Assembly: GCA_900539655.1 (NCBI GenBank)
Contig: UQCR01000022.1
Span: forward strand, 1 to 64,000
Source of the DNA: an uncultured Robinsoniella sp.
Lineage (GTDB): Bacteria > Bacillota > Clostridia > Lachnospirales > Lachnospiraceae
DNA length: 64,000 nucleotides
Direction of reading: 5' to 3'
Shown here in pieces: positions 35,495 to 44,567 of this stretch. Each line of letters starts with the position of its first letter. Within the stretch, counting starts at the first letter, position 1. The notes below the pieces were generated by a model, which worked only from the letters and a program-made list of their open reading frames with translations, made no database searches and had not been told where the DNA came from. The translations under genes and the position numbers were made by a program.

Positions 35495-36571
35495 TTATTT
35501 GTACATTTCTTGGTAATATTTCTGATAATCACCACTGGTCACATTTTTCATCCAATCTTCATTTTCAAAAAACCATTTGATTGTCAGCTTAATGCCATCT
35601 TCAAATTTCGTTTCCGGATACCAGCCAATTTCAGCCTTAATCTTGTCCGGAGCGATTGCATATCGTCTGTCGTGGCCTTTCCGGTCTTCTACATAAGTAA
35701 TCAGATTTTCACTGACTAAATCTTTTCTCGGATCACCTTCGGGCAGCATCTCCTGCAGCGTGTTCAGGATAATATGAATAATCTCTATATTCTGTTTTTC
35801 GTTATGTCCGCCAATATTATAGGTTTCAAAAAGTCTTCCCTGCTCCTGTACCATATCAATTCCCTTGGCATGGTCTTCCACATATAACCAGTCTCTTACA
35901 TTTTTCCCGTCACCATACACAGGAAGCTTCTTGCCCTGCAGTGCATTGTTGATAATGAGCGGAATCAGCTTTTCCGGGAATTGGTAAGGGCCGTAATTGT
36001 TACTGCAGTTTGTAATATTTGCGGGGAATTTATAGGTATCCATATAGGATTTCACCAGCATATCGGAAGATGCTTTACTTGCTGAATACGGGCTGTGAGG
36101 ATCATAAGGTGTAGTCTCATAGAAGAACTCGTCCTCTTTTTCCAGAGAGCCATATACTTCATCCGTGGACACATGCAGGAACTTTTTCCCCTCTTTAAAT
36201 GTACCGTCCGGAAGCTCCCATGCAGCCTTCGCCGCATTTAACATCACCAGCGTTCCTAATACATTCGTCTTAACGAATACTTCCGGGTTCTTAATACTTC
36301 TGTCTACATGGCTTTCAGCCGCAAAATGAACCACACGGTCAATATCATTTTCATCAAAAATTTTCGTAATTGCATCACTGTCACAAATATCAGCTTTTAC
36401 AAAAGTATAATTATCACGATTTTCAACACTTCTCAAATTTTCAAGATTACCCGCATATGTCAGACAGTCCACATTGATAATACGAATTTCGCTGTCATAT
36501 TTCTTAAACATATAGTGAATATAATTAGAGCCAATAAAACCTGCTCCTCCTGTTACCAGATATGTTCTCAC
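35495..36571 (-). CDS. rfbB: dTDP-glucose 4,6-dehydratase
   Basis: 358 residues with a GTG start (36571), preceded by GGAGGAATAAAAA. Extended SDR: TGGAGFIGSNYIHY (NAD binding), HFAAESHVDRSI, STDEVYGSL (Thr/Asp/Glu of the active site), YSASKASSDMLVKSY (Tyr-x3-Lys) and NNYGPYQFPEKLIPL. It converts dTDP-glucose to dTDP-4-keto-6-deoxyglucose, shared by RfbC and the WecE-like enzyme. First gene of the long rfb-wzm-wzt-GT operon; a good promoter lies about 100 bases upstream. Confidence 0.97.
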   Translation of the reverse strand: MRTYLVTGGAGFIGSNYIHYMFKKYDSEIRIINVDCLTYAGNLENLRSVENRDNYTFVKADICDSDAITKIFDENDIDRVVHFAAESHVDRSIKNPEVFVKTNVLGTLVMLNAAKAAWELPDGTFKEGKKFLHVSTDEVYGSLEKEDEFFYETTPYDPHSPYSASKASSDMLVKSYMDTYKFPANITNCSNNYGPYQFPEKLIPLIINNALQGKKLPVYGDGKNVRDWLYVEDHAKGIDMVQEQGRLFETYNIGGHNEKQNIEIIHIILNTLQEMLPEGDPRKDLVSENLITYVEDRKGHDRRYAIAPDKIKAEIGWYPETKFEDGIKLTIKWFFENEDWMKNVTSGDYQKYYQEMYK

Positions 36572-36675
36572 TTTTTATTCCTCCAAATTTCGTTTATAAA
36601 GCGCCAGAATGCGCCGTTTTTGAATTGCGGCAGCGCGTGTCGGAAAATGATTTCTGCAAGACGCACGCTACGGGT

Positions 36676-36704
36676 ATTATATCAAATATTGCAGATTACA
36701 GCAA
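36676..36704 (-). promoter_or_regulatory. Sigma-A promoter of the rfb/export operon
   Basis: TTGCTG (36704-36699), a 17-base spacer and a perfect TATAAT (36681-36676) on the minus strand. The start would be near 36669, leaving a leader of about 98 bases with GC-rich direct repeats (GCGCCAGAATGCGCC) before the rfbB ribosome site. Confidence 0.75.
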
Positions 36705-36741
36705 GGAATATTTCTTTTCGGCAAATTTTCACGTTTTGTCA

Positions 36742-36849
36742 TTATTCTCCCCACTTCTTTTTCCCTTTTGTGATAAGTTTTTCATATTTCTGATAAGCTT
36801 TTTCCCAGGATTCATATATAAATGCCCGAAAAGCCTCCTTCTTTCTCAT
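36742..36849 (-). CDS. 35-residue basic small protein coupled to yfhO-like gene
   Basis: A short frame reading MRKKEAFRAFIYESWEKAYQ then KYEKLITKGKKKWGE, whose ATG overlaps the TGA of the upstream YfhO-like gene (ATGA) and which has AGAGGAAG 4 bases before it. Predicted to be an amphipathic, highly basic helix (12 Lys/Arg), with no signal or membrane segment. Translational coupling and a good ribosome site favour a real product; length and lack of a known family argue for caution. It could bind nucleic acid or the membrane surface, or be a chance frame. Confidence 0.45.
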   Translation of the reverse strand: MRKKEAFRAFIYESWEKAYQKYEKLITKGKKKWGE

Positions 36850-39584
36850 ACTCTCTTCCTCTTTTTATTATAAAATAGAATAACCACAAATGAAATCAAA
36901 CCCATTGCCGAACCCAAAAGCCCCACTTTAAGACCTGGCGTAAAGTATTTCAACTCCACTGAGTGCTTACCCTCTTCCAGCAAAATACCGCTATACATGG
37001 TGTTTGTACGTAAAATCTCAGTTTCCTTACCATCTACATAGGCCGTCCATCCTTTTGAAAAAGGAATCGTCAGACAAAGAAGCTTGGAAGAATCCAGATC
37101 AATGGTTCCGGATATTTTATTGGCTGTAAATTCTGTGTTTTCCAAATGATCTGCTTTTAGGTTTTCTATCTGTGCCGGATATTGATCCATTGGCTGACAG
37201 ATTACTTTCAGATCTTTAAATGAATATTTGCCCTTATTTTTAAATTTTATTTTAATGGAAGTTAAGGCACCTTCGCTATATCCAAGATTCACAGCATGAT
37301 CCCGCACACCTTCAAAAGACCTCCTGTCTGGAGACAGAAGATATAAAAACTTGTGTATACCATTTGCACCTATGCTCACCAATGCCTTAGAATTATGTTC
37401 ATTACCGCCTTCAAATAGCAGGTCTTCAAAATAAAGATATGTCTCGGATGCTTTTGCTCCTTTAAACATTATGGTCACTGAAGATGCCTTTTTTACCCGA
37501 AACACACCATCTTTATAAGTTACATTTTTAGAATCCTCAACCTCAAACGGTATTTCTTTTTCTGTAAACTTTAGATCCGACTTATTTAAATCTGTAACGC
37601 CCTGCTCTAAAACTGCGCCCTGCATCATTGCTTCCTGCCTTTTTAAAGGGCTTAGCTTATCAAACTGATCTTTTGTGATATATTCGGAATAGGTATAACC
37701 AAAAGGCAGACTGTATTTATTTTTATAGATCTGATAATCCATCCCATCCGTCTTTTCATCCTGCAAAGGTTCATATCCGAAGAAAATATTATCCGATTTC
37801 CCCTTCTCTACAATTTCATATTTTACATTAGACAATGTCCCCAGCATTGCGCGGTTGTCCAGACTCTTATAGGAGAAGCTGTGATAAAAACGGTTTGCAT
37901 TTTCACTTAATGCATTATATACATTGCTGTCTGACTGACTCAGGTAAAAACTGGTACCACTGACATCATTCAGCATTGCCATATTCGTTGCCGTAGAACT
38001 GGGGGATTGATCCAGGATTTCAAAACGGTTAAAATCTTTATCACCAATCCTGCTCGCTGCCCCTGCCTGTTTGTTTACTACCTCGTTGTAAGCTTCTCCC
38101 CTTGTTACATAAACCTCCAGATTATCCTTTCTTGGGAAATAATCCAGATTTCCATAAACCACGATACTGGCAACAGTTACCGTAAATATTGATATATAAG
38201 GCAGATATACGGAAATATTGCTTTTTCTATTCATTGATGTGTTGCTGCTGTTGCTCTTTAATGATACAGCTGCTAATATTCCAACAGTAAGAAACAGTAA
38301 GATCCACGACGGAACAAAAGAAATGTCAATTCCCCGATTCCTAGTCAAAATCAAATAGCACAAAAGATAACAGATAACTGCACCGGAAATAAATGCAATC
38401 TGCTTTTTCTTCAAACGCTGTAAATCCGGGAGCATTACCGTCAGGATAAATGCCAGAAGGAAACAGTATCCCCATTCCCATCTGTTGGAGGCATAGGAAA
38501 ATCCATTCATGGCACGTCCAATAATAGGGAACATAAAAAATACAGACAATACCATAAACCCGATCGCCAGCTCTTTGTGTTTTTTCCATTCCACAATAAG
38601 CAGAAGTACTGCCGGTATTACGATAACTGCACAGCCAAGAAGCGTCCAGTTAGCAATCATTTTATTAGACAACATATTAAATGGAAGTGCTTTATAGTAT
38701 TGGCTGTTATAAAACAGCTTAAAAGCACGGTCAATACTGAAGCGTTCACTGGACATTAATGCCAGGGCATTGGGCAGAAATATGGCGCATGCCATTAGAG
38801 CCCCGGTAATATAGTAACCAGCAAAATCCCTCAGGCATAAAAAGAAATTCTTGATTCTGTGCTCCTGGTATATGGAAAAAAACCGGACAATAGCATAAAC
38901 TACAATCAAAATACTCAACATGTAAAAGAAATAAAAGTTACTGATACCGGATATAAATACCATTACTATAAAAAAATAAGGCTTTTTCTTTGCAAAAATC
39001 TTTTCTATTCCAATCAGCAGCAACGGCAGGTAGATCATTGGATTTATGAAAAAAGGATGTCTGCCTGCAGTATAGAGCGCATAAGTACAAAAAGCATACG
39101 TAAATGCTCCGCAAAGAGTTGCAAATCTCCCCTTATTCATCATCTTACAAAAAGCAGAAAAACTGATGCCGGCAAGATACATCTTTAATAGTATTAAAAA
39201 TTCATATAGATAATCCGCTCTGGATGCCGGAACAAACACAGACAGAAGATTGAGAGGATCCCCAATCACATAGTAATTCAATGTGTTAATAACATCTGAA
39301 CCATATCCGATATGCGGATCCCAAAGCGGTATGGATAATTTACCTGTAGAAAAAAATGTTGTAATGATACTTCTTAAATACTTTCCAAAATACGCCAGCG
39401 AACTATAATGCTGATTTAAGCCGTCGACTTTCCAAATCATCGATTTACCTTCCAGCAGAAATCCCAAAAAACATGCCAGTGCTATTGCTATAAATAAAAT
39501 TGTATAAATAACATAATAATTGATACGTTGATTCCGAACACTATCGGAATCGAATTTCTTTATCCTTCTTACAATCTCTCTCAT
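36846..39584 (-). CDS. YfhO-family membrane glycosyltransferase-like protein (copy 1 of tandem pair)
   Basis: 912 residues. A cytoplasmic basic start is followed by 12 or more membrane helices across residues 25-470, with an early extracytoplasmic loop GKSMIWKVDGLNQHYSSLAYF carrying the acidic/polar residues typical of the family. The extracytoplasmic C-terminal part is beta-rich and ends with IPFSKGWTAYVDGKETEIL, the YfhO hallmark, before a final helix and a KKRKRV tail. Highly similar over its whole length to the next gene upstream, so the pair arose by tandem duplication. The family transfers sugars from polyprenyl phosphate to surface polymers; a GtrB/CsbB-like donor enzyme is encoded at 48991-49932. 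Confidence 0.9.
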   Translation of the reverse strand: MREIVRRIKKFDSDSVRNQRINYYVIYTILFIAIALACFLGFLLEGKSMIWKVDGLNQHYSSLAYFGKYLRSIITTFFSTGKLSIPLWDPHIGYGSDVINTLNYYVIGDPLNLLSVFVPASRADYLYEFLILLKMYLAGISFSAFCKMMNKGRFATLCGAFTYAFCTYALYTAGRHPFFINPMIYLPLLLIGIEKIFAKKKPYFFIVMVFISGISNFYFFYMLSILIVVYAIVRFFSIYQEHRIKNFFLCLRDFAGYYITGALMACAIFLPNALALMSSERFSIDRAFKLFYNSQYYKALPFNMLSNKMIANWTLLGCAVIVIPAVLLLIVEWKKHKELAIGFMVLSVFFMFPIIGRAMNGFSYASNRWEWGYCFLLAFILTVMLPDLQRLKKKQIAFISGAVICYLLCYLILTRNRGIDISFVPSWILLFLTVGILAAVSLKSNSSNTSMNRKSNISVYLPYISIFTVTVASIVVYGNLDYFPRKDNLEVYVTRGEAYNEVVNKQAGAASRIGDKDFNRFEILDQSPSSTATNMAMLNDVSGTSFYLSQSDSNVYNALSENANRFYHSFSYKSLDNRAMLGTLSNVKYEIVEKGKSDNIFFGYEPLQDEKTDGMDYQIYKNKYSLPFGYTYSEYITKDQFDKLSPLKRQEAMMQGAVLEQGVTDLNKSDLKFTEKEIPFEVEDSKNVTYKDGVFRVKKASSVTIMFKGAKASETYLYFEDLLFEGGNEHNSKALVSIGANGIHKFLYLLSPDRRSFEGVRDHAVNLGYSEGALTSIKIKFKNKGKYSFKDLKVICQPMDQYPAQIENLKADHLENTEFTANKISGTIDLDSSKLLCLTIPFSKGWTAYVDGKETEILRTNTMYSGILLEEGKHSVELKYFTPGLKVGLLGSAMGLISFVVILFYNKKRKRV

Positions 39585-39721
39585 TTCATACCCTCACTTG
39601 TAATATCTACGCACACTTTTCTCCTTAGTTAAAACTCCAAACATCATAATTCTATCAAACTTATTCCCATCATGCAATCTGTCTTGACCTTTTTAAGAAA
39701 TATTAAGAAAAACTACCTTGA

Positions 39722-42451
39722 TCATTTCTTATGTTCCCTATAATATCTTCCCATTTTAATTAAGATCAAAAACAACCCACCGAGAAGCGTACATATAATC
39801 CCCGATTTAAGCCCAGGCGTAAAATATTTTAATTCTATCAAATGGCTTCCCTTATCCAGTAAAACCCCGCTATACATCGTATTTGTACATAAAATTTCAG
39901 TTTTTTTCCCGTCCACGGTCGCAGACCAGCCTTTTGAGTAAGGGATGGTCATACAAAGCAGCTTTGGCGAATCCAATACCATGGTTCCGGAAATTCTATT
40001 TGTGGCAAACTCTGTATTTTGAAGATAATCTTTCTTCAAAGCTTCTACATGCCCAATATACTTATCCATTGGCTGACAAAGCAGTTTTAAATCTTTAAAC
40101 GTATATTTCCCCTTATTTTTAAACTTAATTTTGATGGATTTTATTGCTTTTTTATGATATCCCAGATTTACTGCATGATCACGTACTCCTTCAAAATATC
40201 TGCGTCCCGGTGATAATAAATACAACGACTTTTTAACACCATTTGCTTTTACGCTGACTGAAGCCATTGAATCACCATCACCTTTTCCATGATACAGCAA
40301 ACTTTCAAAATAAAGATAGGTCTCACAATCATCTATACCCTCAAATTCAATTGTTACGGATGATGGCTTTTTCACTTCAAATATTCCATCTTTAAAAGAC
40401 ACATTTTTAGAGCATTCCAAGCGAAAGGGTAATTCACGTTCCGTAAACTCAGGATCTGCCTTATTAAAATCCGTCACTTTCTGATCCAGAACTGCTCCTT
40501 GCATCATCGCTTCCTGTCTCTTGAGCGGGCTCAGTTTTTCAAACTCCTCTTTTGGAATATATCCCGAATATGTATAGCCAAAAGGCAGGCTGTATTTATT
40601 TTTGTATATCTGATAATTTAATCCATCTGTATTTTTATTATCATATGGCTCATAGCCGTAAAATATATTACCAGTCTGTCCCTTTTCCACAATCTCATAT
40701 CTGACATTAGACAAAGTCCCCAGCATCACACGGTTATCAAGGCTTTTATAGGAAAAGCTGTGGTAAAAACGGTTGGCATTCTCACTCAGGGCTCTGTACA
40801 CATTACAGTCTGACTGGCTGAGATAATAACTGGTTCCGCTCACACCATTTAGCATCGCCATATTCGTCGCAGGCGTATCAGATACCTGATCCATTATTTC
40901 AAAACGATTAAACTCTCCGTCTCCAATCTTTTTTGCTGCCCCTGAGTGGCTGTTAATCACTTCGCTATATGCCATTCCCTTCGTGACGTAAACATCCCAA
41001 TTATGATTGCGGGGAAAATAATTCATATTTCCATATAACACGATGCTGGATACTGTCACCGCAAACACGGCAAAATAGGAATAAAATTTAAATCTGTTCC
41101 CGGAAATCCCACTTTTTTGGCCCCTGAAAGATATGCCAGCCAAAACAGCTATTGTGGCAATCAAAATAATCCATGACGGAATTAAAGACATATCCATACC
41201 TGACTTACCGCAAAGTAACAGGTAACCTGTAAAATAAACGGCAACCATGGAAGCTAAAAGTACCAGATGCTTTTTCTTTAAATGTAATAAATCCGGCAGC
41301 ATTGTAGTTAGTATAAATGCCAGTAAAAAGCAATACCCCCATGACCATCTGTTAGAAACATAGGAAAAACCATTCATTACCCTTCCAACTACCGGAGATA
41401 AAAAGAATGCAGACAATACCACAAAGCCAATTACCAGTTCTTTGTGTTTTTTCCACTTCAGAAACAGCATTATTATCGCCGGTATAACAATAGCCGCACA
41501 ACCAAATAACGTCCAATGCTTTAACATCTTATAAGACAGCAGATTAAAGGGCAGCGCTTTATAATATTCACTGTCATAAAACCACTGGAAAGCCCTGTCT
41601 ATCTGAAAACGTTCACTGGACATTAATGACAGTGCATTAGGCATAAAAACTACACATGCCAAAAGCACACCTGTTAAATAATACCCCGAAAAATTTCTCA
41701 GGCATAGCATAAAATTTTTAAAACGATTTTCCTGATACAGGCTGAAAAAACGAATTACCGCATATATGACTATCAAAATGCTAAGCATATAAAAAAAATA
41801 AAAATTACTGATTCCTGAAATACAAACCATACCTATGAAAAAATAAGGCTTCTTAGCTGCAAAGATTTTTTCCATGCCAATAAGCAACAAAGGCAGGTAT
41901 ATTAACGGATTAATAAAAAATGGGTGCCTGCCTGCAGTATAGAGGGCAAACGCACAAAAAGCATATGTAAAAGTTCCGCAAAGTGTTGCAAATCTTCCTT
42001 TTTTCATCATTCTGCAATATGCTGAAAAAGCAACCCCTGCAAGGTATAGTCGAAGAAAAATTAAAAATTCGTAAAGATACTCCGTTAAGGCTTCCGGCAC
42101 AAATACGGATAATAGATTCAGTGGATCACCAAACACATAATAATTTAAGGTGCTTAAAATATCAGAACCATATCCAATATTTGCATCCCAAAGTGGTATG
42201 GATAACTTGCCCGTTGAAAACAATGTGGAGATAATATTTCTCAGATATTTTCCAAAATACATAAGAGCGCTATAATGCTGATTCAGCCCGTCAACTTTCC
42301 ATATCAAAGACTTGCCATCCAGCAAAAAACCAAAGAAACACATAAAAGCAACCGGAATAAACAAGATCGTATAAACTGTATAATAATGAAGACGTTGACT
42401 CCTTATACTTTTGGAATCAGCGTACTTCAACCCACGAAATATTTTATTCAT
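39722..42451 (-). CDS. YfhO-family membrane glycosyltransferase-like protein (copy 2 of tandem pair)
   Basis: 909 residues, same architecture and roughly three-quarters identical by eye to copy 1 (for example SIPLWDANIGYGSDILSTLN versus SIPLWDPHIGYGSDVINTLN). Divergence is strongest in helices near residues 410-450 and in the extracytoplasmic segment near 690-750, which may set acceptor choice. GAGGTT precedes the ATG. The 136-base gap to copy 1 holds no hairpin, so both are probably transcribed from the adenylation-gene promoters. Decoration of the polymer acted on by the MBOAT is a reasonable inference from the shared operon. Confidence 0.9.
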   Translation of the reverse strand: MNKIFRGLKYADSKSIRSQRLHYYTVYTILFIPVAFMCFFGFLLDGKSLIWKVDGLNQHYSALMYFGKYLRNIISTLFSTGKLSIPLWDANIGYGSDILSTLNYYVFGDPLNLLSVFVPEALTEYLYEFLIFLRLYLAGVAFSAYCRMMKKGRFATLCGTFTYAFCAFALYTAGRHPFFINPLIYLPLLLIGMEKIFAAKKPYFFIGMVCISGISNFYFFYMLSILIVIYAVIRFFSLYQENRFKNFMLCLRNFSGYYLTGVLLACVVFMPNALSLMSSERFQIDRAFQWFYDSEYYKALPFNLLSYKMLKHWTLFGCAAIVIPAIIMLFLKWKKHKELVIGFVVLSAFFLSPVVGRVMNGFSYVSNRWSWGYCFLLAFILTTMLPDLLHLKKKHLVLLASMVAVYFTGYLLLCGKSGMDMSLIPSWIILIATIAVLAGISFRGQKSGISGNRFKFYSYFAVFAVTVSSIVLYGNMNYFPRNHNWDVYVTKGMAYSEVINSHSGAAKKIGDGEFNRFEIMDQVSDTPATNMAMLNGVSGTSYYLSQSDCNVYRALSENANRFYHSFSYKSLDNRVMLGTLSNVRYEIVEKGQTGNIFYGYEPYDNKNTDGLNYQIYKNKYSLPFGYTYSGYIPKEEFEKLSPLKRQEAMMQGAVLDQKVTDFNKADPEFTERELPFRLECSKNVSFKDGIFEVKKPSSVTIEFEGIDDCETYLYFESLLYHGKGDGDSMASVSVKANGVKKSLYLLSPGRRYFEGVRDHAVNLGYHKKAIKSIKIKFKNKGKYTFKDLKLLCQPMDKYIGHVEALKKDYLQNTEFATNRISGTMVLDSPKLLCMTIPYSKGWSATVDGKKTEILCTNTMYSGVLLDKGSHLIELKYFTPGLKSGIICTLLGGLFLILIKMGRYYREHKK

Positions 42452-42531
42452 TTCATAACCTCACTTTTGTTTTAAATCTCCCTTTATTTAAAACATTCCA
42501 GTATCTTAAGTAAATACCCCACATTACTTCA

Positions 42532-42729
42532 TTATAATCCGATACCGGAATTCCCCTCTATCTTCCTTACAGATGTTAAGAAAAGGCTACCTTGCACAAA
42601 AGCACCTGCTTCTGATTCCAATAGCCTTTCCAGTGTGTAACCCGCTACGCCTCCTAATGTATCAATTACCTGCCACAAATCGGTTCGCACATCCGGATTT
42701 AAGCATTCTTCAAGAAAGCTCTTAGCCAG
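42532..42729 (-). pseudogene. In-frame open remnant directly after the MBOAT stop
   Basis: After the TAA of the MBOAT gene the same frame stays open for 65 codons (beginning LAKSFLEECLNPDVRTDLWQ, ending GNSGIGL) to a TAA at 42532. It has protein-like composition but no start codon with a ribosome site. It could be the tail of a decayed gene or a lost extension of the MBOAT. I do not recognise the sequence. The remaining 80 bases of the gap up to 42452 hold only the yfhO ribosome site; an AAAGGCTA/TAGCCTTT inverted repeat (42582-42629) lies inside the remnant. Confidence 0.35.
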
Positions 42730-44328
42730 TTAAAATTGTTGATATATAAATTCTGTTGCAGAATAGCCCGGACCATATATTCCAAACACCAATACTAATA
42801 CCAGCGCCCCCAAATATATCATCCACCGGAAATAAAGATTCTGTTTTGCAATTGTTTCCCGGATATGTATTCCTTTTTCCTGTAGATTTCCAACAATTAA
42901 CATTACAATAATCATAAAAATCAAAACTAAAATGTTATAAATAGATAATCCCAGATCTAATAATGTTCCATCAAATAGCACCCATGGATTAAATTCCGTA
43001 AATGTTCTCTTGATCATATCAACCGCAACTAAAAATGACAAACCTCTGGAAAAGAATCTGCCAAAGCTGCAAATCAGGAACGTACGTACCATCTGGAAAA
43101 AGCGCCATCCGAAACACTCCGTATTTACTTTAAATTTCTGAGCCACAGTGATATAAAATGGCTCTAGTAAAATACTGCTTACAATAATCACAGCATTCCA
43201 GAGTCCATATCCTACATACTTCCAGCTGGAACCATGCCAAACGCCTACCAGCATAAATACAATAAACATACTTAAAAATGTTGGCAGTTTTTTTCCGATA
43301 TAATTTCCAAGCACTTTTCTGGTAGCTTTTCCCAACTTGGAAAACTGTTTTGAAAGAGATAATGGATAAAATACATAATCTTTCATCCAACTTCCCAGTG
43401 TTATATGCCATCTGCGCCAGAATTCAGCAAGGGACCGTGCAAAATACGGGCGTTCAAAGTTCAGCACCAAATCAATGCCAAGGATCTGGGATACCCCTCT
43501 TGCAATGTCCATTCCACCGGAAAAATCTGCATATACTTGAAATCCATAGCCGGCGGCCGCTATAAACAGCAAAAAGCCTCCATAATTTTGATAATTGTCA
43601 AAAATAGGATTTACAATTACGGCTAACCGGTCAGCTATTACCAATTTCTTGATAAATCCCCATAGAATCAACTGTGCTCCCTGTGTAACACGGTAATATT
43701 CAAACTTATGGGATTCATAAAGCTGATGCGCCAATTGATCATAACGCGCAATTGGTCCCTGAACAATCTGAGGAAAATAAGACATAAATAATGCAAATTT
43801 AGCTAAATTTCCATCTGGTTCATACTTCCCCCGATACACATCCACAACATAGGCAATTGACTGGAGTGTATAAAAAGATATTCCAAGGGGAAGCAGCAAA
43901 TTCAATACCGGTATCTTAGCATTGCTTCCAAGTAAAGAAATCACTGAATTCACATTCCCCGCCAGGAAGTTGAAATATTTCAAAAAGATCAGGATACCCA
44001 AGTTTACCAGAACGGCACAAAACAGTATTCTTCTCTTTTTTGTTGTCTGTTTGTTCTTATACTCTTTCTTTTCCTCTCTGCTGAGACTTTTTTTCTGAGC
44101 CGCCAGATACTGGGAAGTCTGCTGGTTTACACTGCCCAGTAAACGCCCCGTCATAAAAGTTACAATGGTGGTCAGCACTAAAAAAAACAGTAACTTCAGT
44201 CCTGAAAATGCATAAAAAATATAGCTGGCAAGTAAAAGTGTGACCCATTGGTATTTCTTCGGCGTCAGAAAGTATGCTGCAAATACCAGGAAAAGGAAAA
44301 CCAAGAACGAGCCTGATACAAAAGCCAT
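42730..44328 (-). CDS. MBOAT family O-acyltransferase (DltB/AlgI-like)
   Basis: 532 residues with about 11-12 membrane helices. The MBOAT core shows GISFYTLQSIAYVVDVYRGK, YFPQIVQGPIARYDQL, QVYADFSGGMDIARG and FWRRWHITLGSWMKDYVFYPL with the first conserved His, then VGVWHGSSWKYVGYGLWNA with the catalytic His. DltB takes a D-alanyl group from the carrier DltC across the membrane toward teichoic acid; AlgI moves acetyl groups. The preceding gene encodes a DltC-like carrier 3 bases away, so the acyl donor is very likely carrier-bound. The ribosome site AGAGGA lies in the end of that gene. No DltD or DltX partner is visible. Confidence 0.93.
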   Translation of the reverse strand: MAFVSGSFLVFLFLVFAAYFLTPKKYQWVTLLLASYIFYAFSGLKLLFFLVLTTIVTFMTGRLLGSVNQQTSQYLAAQKKSLSREEKKEYKNKQTTKKRRILFCAVLVNLGILIFLKYFNFLAGNVNSVISLLGSNAKIPVLNLLLPLGISFYTLQSIAYVVDVYRGKYEPDGNLAKFALFMSYFPQIVQGPIARYDQLAHQLYESHKFEYYRVTQGAQLILWGFIKKLVIADRLAVIVNPIFDNYQNYGGFLLFIAAAGYGFQVYADFSGGMDIARGVSQILGIDLVLNFERPYFARSLAEFWRRWHITLGSWMKDYVFYPLSLSKQFSKLGKATRKVLGNYIGKKLPTFLSMFIVFMLVGVWHGSSWKYVGYGLWNAVIIVSSILLEPFYITVAQKFKVNTECFGWRFFQMVRTFLICSFGRFFSRGLSFLVAVDMIKRTFTEFNPWVLFDGTLLDLGLSIYNILVLIFMIIVMLIVGNLQEKGIHIRETIAKQNLYFRWMIYLGALVLVLVFGIYGPGYSATEFIYQQF

Positions 44329-44331
44329 GTT

Positions 44332-44565
44332 TTAATCCTCTTCTTGAAGAGATGTGATCAACTGCAACATCGCTTCTACATTATTAAAGTTTTCTGGCAT
44401 AAGATGTTCTACATTTATTTCAATATCAAATGCATCATTCAATTCTCCCACTAAGGAAACAATATCAAAAGAATCCAATACTCCGTCATCAATCAGTTTT
44501 GATTCTGCCTCAAACTCTACATCCGGCCTTAATTCCGTTAAAATCTCCATCAGTTCTTCTTTCAT
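44332..44565 (-). CDS. Acyl/peptidyl carrier protein, DltC-like
   Basis: 77 residues, acidic, four-helix carrier fold. The phosphopantetheine attachment site is Ser32 in GVLDSFDIVSLV, matching the LLDSFGTVELL of DltC and the DSL of other carriers. The second half (FDIEINVEHLMPENFNNVEAM) resembles D-alanyl carriers more than fatty-acid ACPs. It would be charged by the adenylation enzyme encoded two genes upstream, then serve the formyltransferase or the MBOAT. It starts 2 bases after the formyltransferase stop. Confidence 0.92.
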   Translation of the reverse strand: MKEELMEILTELRPDVEFEAESKLIDDGVLDSFDIVSLVGELNDAFDIEINVEHLMPENFNNVEAMLQLITSLQEED

Positions 44566-44567
44566 CT

